Source: Eurosta solidaginis
Lineage: Eukaryota; Arthropoda; Insecta; Diptera; Tephritidae
Direction of reading: 5' to 3'
NCBI RefSeq assembly: GCF_040869045.1
Contig: NC_090319.1
Span: forward strand, 66,250,779 to 66,314,778
DNA length: 64,000 nt
The notes under the pieces: generated by a model
What the model was told of the DNA's origin: nothing
Databases searched by the model: none
What the model saw: the letters and a program-made list of their open reading frames with translations, nothing else
In this document: positions 1 to 10,221 of the stretch, in pieces
Layout of the letters: each line of letters starts with the position of its first letter
How positions within the stretch are numbered: position 1 is the stretch's first letter
Program-made: the position numbers and the translations under genes

Positions 1-302
1 AAAAATGTTAACTATATGCTATTGTTTATAAATTTATAGAAAAGTAAAAGTCATAGCGGACATTTTAAAGAAAAAGTCGTGAGAATCGGTCAATTTTTGA
101 CAAAGTTATTGACAGTTGAAAAAATAGGTGAATAAAATATCGATTGCCGTTAACGAATTCAATTGCCGATAAATCCGAAAAAACATTTTTTGATGCAAAA
201 AAAAACACTTGTTTCATTATTTTGACCAAAGATCAACAAATTAAAATTTCATCGAAATCAAAAATCATGTCCTGCGCCGATCGGGTGTCTTGAAATGGAA
301 TG
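1..302. repeat. Arm of a palindromic foldback element (partial)
   Basis: Matches 52824-53126, the right arm of the foldback element at 51710-53126, and in reverse complement its left arm. It ends at the same terminal motif (TCTTGAAATGGAATGA). The opposite arm would lie to the left of the window. No coding capacity. Confidence 0.8.
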
Positions 303-1072
303 AGCCTTCTTCATTTGTTCTTTTTTTTTATAGATGAAATATTTATTTCTATAACTGAGTAAATAAAACATGTTAAGGCCGCGGCACAATGACATTTTTC
401 ATATAGATGCGTTTAACACAAGCTTATACATTCCAGTAACATTACACCACAATCAACCAAGATGTTGCGTTTATAAATATGAAGGAACTTCAGACTTGGC
501 AATTGCGGTTTATTTCGCCTTGCCCATTCACATACAAAATTTCGTGAAGCACTGTTATAAACATTCTCCCTATACAACAAAAATATTTCCTAACATATTT
601 GGTGTCGTATTCATTTGTTATATAGCAGTTTTTAATTGAGAAAAATGTTAGAAAAGTTACCAACGAGTGGGAAAAACAATTTCACTTGCAAAGTGTGCCA
701 TCACCCTTAGCCAAAGCAAATGTCAAATTCTTCTTCTTATTCTTTGCTTGCAACAAAAGTTGCAAGCTGGCTACTTTTTCATGTCAGATGGCGCCAGTGT
801 CGCTCAATATGCCGTCCTCCATAAAAATACGTGCAATCTACTCATAATGCATAAGACTGAGTTAAACGCATCTTTATGAAAAACTGCTTATGTGACGTGG
901 ATTTTAGTAGATAGTTCTCCTAGTTATGTATATAGTTGAGTGTATTCATATTAAATGGTAGAATGATGTAAACACCTTAAAGATATATTTACACAAGAAT
1001 TCTGTTAAACAGCATTTCAGCCATGCAAACATTGTTATTCCATATGGCGTCGCAGAGTCAAAGTTTACTAAT
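303..1072. other. No gene recognised
   Basis: AT-rich sequence with only short, unconvincing open frames. It is present in both block copies. AGTTG at 758-762 is the unoccupied counterpart of the site where copy 2 carries the 2.1-kb LTR-like insertion. Confidence 0.6.
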
Positions 1073-1370
1073 TGTAGTGGTGGTAGAGCGCTCCTCCTAC
1101 CACACCGAAGATAATGGGTTCAATGCCAGGGCAAAGCAACATGAAAACATCTGGAAAAAGTGTTTTCAATTAGAAAAAAATGTGTTTCCGAGCGGGGTCT
1201 CAGTGAAAACTTATCTGCCTTGCATATGATGTTCGAAGTCGGTGTAAATCATGTAGCTTCCGTCCCGCCAATTTGTAGAAAAAAAATTAAAAGTAGAACG
1301 ACGCAAATAGGAAGAGAATCTCGGCCCAAAATCTCTTCGGAGATTAGCGCGCCTTTTGTTTATTTATTTT
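1073..1370 (+). mobile_element. Decayed tRNA-derived SINE
   Basis: Same family as the well-preserved SINE at 57522-57883. The tRNA-like head is degraded, but a recognisable B-box region (GGGTTCAATGCCAG) follows the GTGGTGGTAGAGCGCTCC A-box area. The body (CAAAGCAACAT, CAGTGAAAAC, CGGTGTAAATCATGTAG, CTCTTCGGAG) and the TTTATTTATTTTA tail are shared. About 60 bases of the body after GAGCGGGGTCT are missing relative to the better copy. This is an old insertion, shared by both block copies. Confidence 0.8.
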
Positions 1371-1957
1371 ATGTGCCTTTTGTGATATGGCTTATCACAT
1401 CAAATGATACCGACAAATTAATTATTGAGCTAAAGTGTCAAGACTAAAAAAATTAATAGTCTATTGAGCACACGAGTTGTGAACGTTTAAATTTCGTACT
1501 TTATTCAGCGTTTAACTCACTAAGGCATGATGTTGGTTTGTGCTAGACAGAGGGTATTGCCAGACGGTGCAATATCTGTTGTTTACTAGCTGAATCGGTA
1601 CTGTAGTGTTAGCTATCAAATTTCAATCTGGCACTAACTCTGTTATTTTTTGTAATTTTTTTTTTAATAACAATTTTGTTTCATAAGTTTATTTTTTATA
1701 CTTATATATTTGACTCTGAGTAGTTCATTTAGTTTAGAAATTTTTTTTTTTCAATTTTATTTACATATTTTTCATAAATTTCTTTATGTCTTCGTTTCGT
1801 TTTAGTTTTTAATTGGGTTTTTTAGTTTGAGTTTTTCTGTTTTTAAACGGTTTTATATTTAGCTTGACTTGACAGGCTGGCTGGTTGGCACGAATTTTGA
1901 AACTTGAAACATAGACGATGACAATGCAATAATGAGAAAAAAACTCCAATAGGTGGC
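1371..1957. other. No gene recognised; T-rich
   Basis: Contains poly-T runs and AT-rich sequence shared with 56280-56837. I see no reading frame or RNA structure I can support. Confidence 0.5.
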
Positions 1958-2540
1958 GCATGGATCGAAATATTTCTAAAAATCGCATTTGTGGTCCAAT
2001 TTGGCTCATATTTGGAACATATAATACTTACAAGAATAGAAAGCGACCTATGAAAAAAATCGCCGCTAGGTGGTGCAAGGATCGATATATTCACAAAAAT
2101 CATCTTTGTGGTCCGATTTGGCTCATATTTGGAACACATAATACTTACAAGAATAGAAAGCGACCTATGAAAAAATCGCCGCTAGGTGACGCAAGGATCG
2201 ATATATTCACAAAAATCGTATTTGTGGTCCGATTTGGCTCATATTTGGAACACATAATACGTACAAGTATAGAAGCTAGGTGGCGCAAGGATCGAGATAT
2301 TCCCAAAAATCGTGAGAGTGGTGCGATTTGACTCATAATTGGAAGACATAATACATACAAGAATAGAAAGCGACCTATGAAAAAAATCGCCGCTAGGTGG
2401 TGCAAGGATCGAGATATTCACAAAAATCGTATTTGTGGTCCGATTTGGCTCATATTTAGAACACATAATACATACAAGAATAGAAAGCGACCTATGATGT
2501 CCGATTTGGCTCATATTTGGAACAAATATTACATACAGTC
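1958..2540. repeat. Tandem repeat array, ~116-bp unit, about 6 copies
   Basis: The unit carries GGATCGAxATATT, a TTTGGCTCATATTTGGAAC segment, AAGAATAGAAAGCGACC and CGCTAGGTGG. TTTGGCTCATA anchors recur near 2001, 2118, 2234, 2330 (divergent), 2443 and 2503, with the later units shortened. The block-copy-2 array (56838-57190) has about 4 units, so copy number has changed since duplication. Open frames across this array are repeat artefacts. Confidence 0.85.
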
Positions 2541-2730
2541 CGGTAGAAATGACATCAAAATATATTAGAGTTGGAGGAGGGACAAGCATACGTGGCGCAG
2601 AGTCGAGTAAAGTCTTTAGAAGCATTATGTATTGAGGACTTTGATTGTAACAAATTCTCAGGAAAGAGTCCTTGTAATAATGAGTCACTAAATGGACTAA
2701 ATAGAATGAGAAATAATAGGCAATTAAATA

Positions 2731-2827
2731 AAAGCGTTGGACGCGTCAAATTTCTATTGACCAACTGAACCTTAATAAGGTTATGCTACGCCTCGTATTT
2801 TTAGAAATTTCACGCGCCCAACGCTTT
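2731..2827. repeat. Short inverted repeat, possible hairpin or mini-MITE
   Basis: AAAGCGTTGGACGCGT (2731-2746) faces ACGCGCCCAACGCTTT (2812-2827). The pairing extends inwards through AAATTTCTA, giving a stem of about 25 bp with a few mismatches around a loop of roughly 45 bases. The same structure is at 57387-57483. Function unknown. Confidence 0.6.
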
Positions 2828-3387
2828 ATCATCAACGCCCTAAATTGATGAGGAGTGTGATGACTAGTACCTAGGACCTACCTACTTATTTTCTAGCTTT
2901 TAGTATTGTTATTACTTCATGAAAGTATTGTTTTCAATAAAACCGTTTAACTTAAAAAAAATTTTTTATTACTTTATTTTTTTTTTCGCTAAAATTTTCT
3001 TACGATACATTTTTTTTTTGTTTTGTTCTTTCTCAATTTGTGTAGCCTTTTTTATTTGTCTAGTTTTATCTTTTTTTTTTCGCATTTTTTGTTGTATTAT
3101 TTTTTAACTTTTTTATTACATTATTTTTCCGCAAATTTGATTTTTTTGGATTAAGATATATTTGTCTTAATTTTTTATTTCATATTATATTACTTTTCAT
3201 TTATATTTTTGTTTTGTTTTCATAAACTTGTTTCTTTGTATTCTTGGATTTTTGTAAGTTGGCGCCAAAACTTTTCAATACAAAGTTGATTTATTGTTTA
3301 AATTTTTTTATTAATATTTTATTTAATTTGCAGGGTTTTTTAATAAGTTTTTAAAAATTTGTTGTGTTTATTTTAAATTCTTTTTTT
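2828..3387. other. No gene recognised; T-rich tract
   Basis: Long T-rich runs on the plus strand. The open frames here encode only Phe/Leu/Ile-rich low-complexity peptide. The counterpart in block copy 2 (57884-58380) has a SINE next to it. Confidence 0.5.
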
Positions 3388-6248
3388 TATACTCAGTTGA
3401 GCAGAGCCCACAGAGTATATTAACTTTGATTGGATAATGGTTGGTTGTACAGGTATAAAGGAATCGAGATAGATATAGACTTCGATATATCAAAATCATC
3501 AGTATCGAAAAAAAATTCGATTGAGACATGTCCGTCCGTCCGTCCGTCCGTCTGCCCGTTAACACGATAACTCGAGTAAATTTTGAGATATCTTGATGAA
3601 ATTTGGTACGTAGGTTCCTGGGCACTCATCTCAGATCGCTATTTAAAATGAATGATATCGGACAATAACCACGCCCACTTTTTCGATATCGAAAATTTAG
3701 AAAAATCGAAAAAGTGCGATAATTCATTACCAAATACGGATTAAGCGATGAAACTTGGTAAGTTAGTTGAACTTATGACGCAGAATAGAAAAATAGTAAA
3801 ATTTTGGACAATGGGCGTGGCTTCGCCCACTTTTAAAAGAAGGTAATTTAGAAGTTTTGCAAGCTGTTATTTGGCAGTCGTTGAAGATATCATGATGAAA
3901 TTTGGCAGGAACGTTACTCCTATTACTGTATGTGTGCTAAATAAAAATTAGCAAAATCGGATAATAAACACGCCCACTTTTAAAAAAAATTGTTTAAAGT
4001 CGAATTTTAACAAAAAATTTAAAATCTTTACAGTATATAAGTAAATTATGCCAACATTCAACTCCAGTAATGATAGGGTGCAACAAAATACAAAAATGAA
4101 AGAAAATTTCAAAGTGGGCGTGGCTCCGCCCTTTTTCATTTAATTTTTCTAGGATACTTTTAATGCCATAATTCGAACAAAAATTTACCAATCCTTGTGA
4201 AATTTGTTAGAGGCTTAGATTCTAGGACGATAACTGTTTTCTGTGAAAAAGGGCGAAATCGGTTGAAGCCGCGCCCAGTTTTTATACACAGTCGACCGTC
4301 TGTCCTTCCGCTCGGCCTTTAACACGATAACTTGAGCAAAAATCGATATATCTATACTCAGTTCACGTACTTATCTGAACTCACTTTGTATTGGTGTAAA
4401 AAATGGCCGAAATCCGACTATGACTACGCCCACTTTTTCGATATCGAAAATTACGAAAAATGAAAAAAATGCCATAATTATATACCAAATACGAAAAAAG
4501 GGATGAAAAATGGTAATTGTATTAGTCTATTGACGCAAAATATAACTCTAGAAAAAAACTTGGTAAAATGGGTGTGACAACTACCATATTAAGTAGAAGA
4601 AAATGAAAAAGCATTGCAGGGCGAAATCAAAAGCCCTTGGAATCTTGGAAAGAATACTGTTCGTGGTATTATATATATAAATAAATTAGCGGTACCCGAC
4701 AAATGAAGTTCTGGATCACCCTGGTCCACATTTTGGTCGATATCTCGAAAACGCCTTCACATATACAACTAAGGGCCACTCCCTTTTAAACCCCTCATTA
4801 ATACCTTTAATTTGATACCCATATCGTACAAACACATTCTAGAGTCACCCCTGGTCCACGTTTATGGCGATATCTCGAAAAGGCGTTCACATATAGAACT
4901 AAGGCCCACTCCTTTTTAAAATACTCATTAACACCTTTCATTTGATACCCATATCGTACAAACAAATTCTAAAGTCACCCTTGGTCCACCTTTATGGCGA
5001 TATCTCGAAAAGGCGTCCACCTATAGAACTAAGGCCCACGCCCTTTTAAAATACTCACTAACACCTTTCATTTGATAACCATATCGTACACAAAAATTGT
5101 AGAGTCACCCCTGGCCCACCTTTATGGCGATATCTCGAAAAGGCATCCACCTATGGAACTAAAGCCCACTCCCTTTTAAAATACTCATTAACACCTTTCA
5201 TTTGATACCCATATCGTACAAACAAATTCTAGAGTCACCCCTGGTCCACCTTTATGGCGATATCTCGAAAAGGCGTCCACCTATAGAACTAACGCCCACG
5301 CCCTTTTAAAATACTCATTAACACCTTTCATTTGATACCCATATCGTACAAATAAATTCTAGAGTCACCCCTGGTCCACCTTAATGGCGATATCTCGAAA
5401 AGGCGTCCACCTATAGAACTAAGGCCCACGCCCTTTTAAAATACTCATTAACACCTTTCATTTGATACCCATAACGCACAAACGCATTCTAGAGTCACCC
5501 CTGGTCCACGTTTATGGCGATATCCCGAAAAGGCGTCCACCCATAGAACTAAGGCCCACTCCCTTTTAAAACATTTATTAACAACTTTCGTTTGATACCC
5601 ATATTGTACAAACAAATTTTAGAGTCACCCCTGGTCCACTTTTATAACGATATTTCGAAAAAGCGTCCACCTATAGAACTAAGGCCCACTCCCTTTTAAA
5701 ATACTCATTAACACCTTTCATTTGATACCCATATAGTACAAACAAATTTTAGAGTCACCCTTGGTCCACCTTTATGGCGATATCTCGAAAAGGCGTCCAC
5801 ATATAGAACTAAGGCCCACGCCCTCTTAAAATACTCATTAATACCTTTCGTTTGACACCCATATTGTACAAATGCATTCTAGAGTCACCCCTGGTCCCCT
5901 TTATGGCGATATCACGAAACGGCGTCCACCTTTGGAAATAAGGATCACTCCCTTTTAAAATACTCATTAACACCTTTCATTTGATACCCATATCGTACAA
6001 ACAAATTCTAGAGTCAACCCTGATCTACCTTTATGGCGATATCCCTAAATGGCGTTCACCTATATATGGCCCAATCCCTCTTAAAATACTCTTTAATACC
6101 TTTCATTTGATACACATGTCATACAAACACATTGCAGGGTTACCCTCGGTTCATTTTCCTACATGGTTATTTTCCCTTATGTTGCCACCATAGCTCTCAA
6201 CTGAGTATGTAATGTTCGGTTACACCCGAACTTAACCTTCCTTACTTG
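3388..6248 (+). mobile_element. Non-autonomous Helitron-like (DINE-like) element, full length
   Basis: Starts TATACTCAGTTGAGCAGAGC and ends CCTTCCTTACTTG. Near the 3' end, the hairpin GTTCGG-TTACAC-CCGAAC (6214-6231) stands 17 bases before the terminus. A subterminal inverted copy of the start, CTCTCAACTGAGTA, lies just before it. The middle holds eleven 130-bp tandem units. There is no open frame of substance. Block copy 2 has the uninterrupted site near 58388, with no clear target duplication in its T-run, so this insertion is specific to copy 1. A 3' hairpin, absence of a target duplication and central tandem repeats fit DINE-like Helitrons, but the end is CTTG rather than canonical CTRR, so the class is provisional. 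Confidence 0.65.
4690..6120 (+). repeat. Central tandem array, 130-bp unit, about 11 copies
   Basis: The anchor TATCTCGAAA (with variants) recurs at 4741, 4871, 5001, 5131, 5261, 5391, 5521, 5651, 5781, about 5910 and about 6039, which is a constant 130-bp period. Units contain GGCGATATCTCGAAAAGGCG, TTTCATTTGATACCCATAT and TAGAGTCACCCCTGGTCCAC. Related elements at 7340-8874, 59190-61684 and 38023-50889 hold only one to two such units, so this array has expanded. Confidence 0.9.
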
Positions 6249-6618
6249 TTTTAGTTTAATTTTTATATTGTTTTATTTTTTTAATTAAAAAAAATTTAAT
6301 CGTGATTTAGTTTTTTTTTTTCATTTTTATATTTTTTACTTTTTAATTTTTATAATTTTTTTTTTTTGTATTTTTTACAACTTTTTATTTTTTTATTCAT
6401 TTATTTTTTATTAACTGTCTATAAATTTTTACTTTTTTTATTTATTTATTTTTTATTTTGTGCTCCTTTTTAGTTTTTACGTTATTTTGTAACATTTCCT
6501 TGTTTACTTTTTACTGTATATTTAATTTTTTCTTCATCCTCACTTTAGTTATCAAGTAATTTGGCCAAGCAAACCTCTCTCTAAGGTATTTTCAAATTAT
6601 TGTTTTTCCTATTGCGGG
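6249..6618. other. No gene recognised; T-rich tract
   Basis: Runs of T with occasional A, shared with 58388-58756 in the other block copy. No gene or RNA signal. Confidence 0.5.
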
Positions 6619-7121
6619 ATCGAATCGAGCTCAAGGCCTAACAATAATTATTTTGTCATTATTATTGTTGTGATACATTTTTTCTTAATTGAAAAATTAT
6701 TAAATTAGAATAGAAGAAAGACAAAATTTAGACAACTGCCAAAGCTCGTTGTATAGATCCATTTCGGGAACTGCTAAATTCCTTCATCGGCAACGTTTAG
6801 GCGCCGCTGCTATATCCATTCAGCCATCACAGTGGTTTTTTGTTTGTCTTCATTAATCCTACTTCTATTCTGGTTCTTGCCAATTGATATTCACAACACT
6901 GCGACATCTGTTGCAGAATGAATGTGAAAATTGTACTTGTTTAATGGCAATGCTGCCATAGTGTCACATTTTATTGACACTTTTTCCCCGTGCTCTGGGA
7001 TGCATTAACAATTTTTTCTTTCTTCTATTTTAATTTTATAATTTTTCCAATTAAGAAAAGATGTATCATAACAATTATAATGATAAAATAATTATTGTTA
7101 GGCCTTGAGCTCGATTCGAAC
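6619..7121. repeat. Inverted repeat (about 100-bp arms) with tRNA B-box-like ends
   Basis: The left arm 6619-6720 (CGAATCGAGCTCAAGGCC then CTAACAATAATTATTTT) is the reverse complement of 7018-7121, with about 297 bp between. The outer ends read GATCGAATCGAGC and, inverted, GTTCGAATCGAGC, which resemble a tRNA B-box, so this may be two opposed SINE fragments or a foldback. In block copy 2 the left arm and part of the spacer are absent; the break falls in GAAT present at both edges (copy 1 near 6620 and 6912). Confidence 0.7.
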
Positions 7122-7339
7122 ACGCGATCTTACAAATCAGTAGGCCGGTATAACAACAAAAATTATTATTTTTCCTTTGCGGGTTTTCACCGCATTTGTA
7201 TAAAAATTTCGTACGAGAGCAACGCTGGTAAAATTTTACAGAGTAAAATTTTCTTAATCAATTTAAGACCCAGACCATCTCTAAAACGGCATTCTGCTGG
7301 AACCATCCAAGAAGTGATAAAAAAAAAACATTCGCGGCA

Positions 7340-8874
7340 GAGCTATGGGTATCAAATGAAAAGTGTTAATGAGTATTTTTAAAGGGAGTGGGCCATAGTT
7401 CTATTGGTCGACGCCTTTTCGAGATATCGCCATAAAGGTGGACCAGAGGTGACTCTAGAATTTGTTTGTACGATATGGGTATCAAAATAAAGGTATTAAT
7501 GAGGGTTTTAAAAGGGAGTGGCCCTCAGTTGTATATTTGACGGCCTTTTCGAGATATGGACCAAAATGTGTCGGGTACCGCTAATTTATTTATGTATGCA
7601 ATACTACGAACAGTATTCCTGCCAAGATTCCAAGGGCTTTTGATTTCGCTCTGCAAAACTTTTTCATTTTCTTCTACTTAGGTAGGAGTCACACCCATTT
7701 TACAAAGTTTTTCCTACAGTTATATTTTGCGTCAACAAACCTATCCAATTACCATGTTTCATCTCTGTTTTCATATTTGGTAGAGAATTATGGCATTTGT
7801 TTCATTTTTCGTAATTTTCGATATCGAAAAAGTGGGCGTGGTCATAGTCGGATTTCGCCCATTTTTAATATCAAGATAAAGTGAGTTCAGATAAGTACGA
7901 GAACTAAGTTTAGTAAAGATATATTGATTTTTGCTAAAGTTATCGTGTTATGGGCCGATCGGAAGGACAGACGGTCTACTGTGTATAAAAACTGAGCGTG
8001 CCTTCAACTTATTTCGCACATTTTCACAGCAAACAGTCATCGTCATAGAATCTATGCCCCTACCAAATTTCACAAGGATTGGTTAATTTTTGTTTGACTT
8101 ATGGCATTAAAAGTATTCTAGACAAATTAAATGAAAAAGGGCGGAACCACGCCCACTTTGAAATTTTCTTTCATTTTTGTATTTTGTTGCACCCTATCAT
8201 TACTGGAGTTGAATGTTGACATAATTTACTTATATACTGTAAAGATATAAAATTTTTTGTTATAAGTTGATTTAAATTTTTTTTTTTTAAAGTGGGCGTG
8301 TTCGTCATTCGATTTTGCTAATTTTTATTTAGCAGACATATGGGAATAGAGGTAACGTTTTTGCTAAATTTCATCATGATATCTTCAACGCCTGCCAAAT
8401 TACGGCTTGCAAAACTTTCAAATTACTTTCTTTCAAAAGTGGGCGGTGCTACGCCAATTGTCCAAAATTTTACTATTTGTCTATTCTACTTCATAACGTC
8501 AACCCACCTATCAAATTTCATCGCTTTATCCGTCTTTGGTAATGAATTATCGCACTTTTTGGTTTTTTCGAAATTTTCGATATCGAAAAGTGGGCGTCGT
8601 TATAGTCCGATTTCGTTAATTTTAGATAGCGATCTGAGATGAGTGCCCAGGCACCTACATACCAAATTTCATCAGGTCACCTCAAAATTTACTCAAGTTA
8701 TCGTGTTTACGGACGGACGGACGGACATGGCTAAATAAATTTTTTTTTTTTCGGCCAGATCATTTTAATATAGAGAAGTCCATATCTATCTCGATTAGTT
8801 TATGCCGTTACGGATAACCGTTATGCGAACGAGGTTAATATACTCTGCGAGCTCTGCTCAGTTGAGTATAAAAA
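7340..8874 (-). mobile_element. Helitron-like element, 3'-truncated
   Basis: Same family as the element at 3388-6248, on the opposite strand. The TATACTCAACTGAGCAGAGC end is intact near 8850-8874, with the GTCC-rich simple repeat just inside. The 130-bp array is reduced to about one and a half units (7350-7560). The hairpin terminus is missing: the sequence changes to unrelated DNA near 7340. Shared with block copy 2 (59190-61684), so it predates the duplication. Confidence 0.75.
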
Positions 8875-9402
8875 TATCGAGGGTTGGGCTAGCTGTCATT
8901 AAATACGTTTTCGTTTTTTGATTGTGCATATGGCTTGGGTCAGCTTAAGTTTAAGCTGCTTTTTAAAAAAACAAGTGTAATAAATTTAATTAATCCGTAT
9001 TAAATTAGCATTACATATTGTGCAATTTAGTACGGTCTCGTTTTTTGATTGGGCTGAAAAGCTTGGGCTAGCTTAAGAGACCTTCAATATACAAATTGGA
9101 AACCATGGGAGCAACTCATTTCACAAAATTTTACATGGATAATAAGCGAAAACTTTACCTTCTAGATTTCAAGAATTTGACAATAAAAATACTTCTAAAT
9201 TTAAGTTAAAGCTACAAAAACTAAATCTTATTATTTAAATCACTCTGCCCGTTATAGCCATGAAATTTTTGAGTGAAATACCGTTGAAAAATGTTAACCC
9301 TTTTATGGATAAGCCCCTATATTCATAGAAAATATAACAGGTTTAAAGAGCATTTACAACAGTGACAAGGGATGACGGAAAATCGTTCCAATATACAGCA
9401 TT
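8875..9402. other. No gene recognised
   Basis: Unique-looking AT-rich sequence, conserved almost exactly at 61685-62223. It begins with AAAATATCGAGGGTTGGGC and contains two related segments, each with CGTTTTTTGATT near GCTTGGGTCAGCTTAAG-like text (near 8910 and 9030). No frame is supported. Confidence 0.4.
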
Positions 9403-9916
9403 TTAACCCTTAGACTAGCGTTGTGGTCTGGCAGACCATTTTCAAAAATTTTAATAAAAATTTTTGGGTTCCCCAACATTTTTCGACAAACTGTCTTATG
9501 ACCTTATAAAGTACCATGAGGAGTTTCTATTCGAGTATAGGACAATATCGTTTGTCTCATTTTTTGTATAAAAAACATCGTTTTGTGTTATATATGGGTT
9601 TTCCAGGTTGTGGTCTGTCAGACCACAGCGCAGAAACTGTACCTACCTTATAAATATTGGTTATAAATGACACAACCAGCTGAATTCAAAATCAAATTAG
9701 TTATTTCCTTTCAGTCAAATAGTAAGTTTTGCATAAAAAAATTCGAGCGCTCGAAAATGAACTTTACGACTGAATTCTATAATTCAGTCTCATCTCAAGT
9801 CTCTAAATTTGAGATTTTCTTTTAGAGAAAATTTTTATGACTTGGGATGATTTCGGTATTCAGTAAACGAAAGTCATGTATGCAGTATGTTGCATTTTGT
9901 CAACATAACGTTGGGT

Positions 9917-10003
9917 GGTATTGTGGCTGAGCTTGCGAAGACGCCGCTCACAATTTTGTATAGAAAATCCCAAAGTGTGTAGGTTCGAATCTCAGCGGCG
10001 CCA
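9917..10003 (+). ncRNA. tRNA-like segment inside piggyBac element
   Basis: The A-box-like TGGCTGAGCTTGCG (9924-9937) and B-box GGTTCGAATCT (9982-9992) are spaced as in a type-II (Leu/Ser) tRNA. The ends GGTATTG and CGGCGCC can form a weak 7-bp acceptor stem with one mismatch and several wobbles. The T-stem pairs poorly, so this is more likely a tRNA-derived or SINE-like remnant than a working tRNA. It is preserved at 62738-62824 with one or two changes. No anticodon is assigned. Confidence 0.45.
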
Positions 10004-10221
10004 CATTTGATTTCGATTAGATGTTCTTTTTTAAGTATTTTCTGTTTTTAAATTTTTTCTATGCTTATTTTAATTTGAGGAATAAAACAACATATTTAAA
10101 GCGTTTTTCGCAAATATTTTTCATACTTTTTCTGAAATTTTCATGTTTGTGATCTGCCCCGGTCAAGCTCATAAATTAGTGATGGCTTTTGTGAGGCTGG
10201 ACACGCGAGACAGCTTATAGA

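Noticed and set aside
2919..3107. Phe/Ile-rich hydrophobic frame that could look like a membrane protein
   Set aside because: It is a translated poly-T tract; the equivalent region in block copy 2 has a different frame.
3530..3552. Direct repeat (GTCC)n as a CRISPR-like or satellite array
   Set aside because: It is a short simple repeat found at the same place in every TATACTCAG element.
9917..10003. Functional tRNA gene
   Set aside because: The T-stem pairs badly and no anticodon arm is clear; annotated only as tRNA-like.
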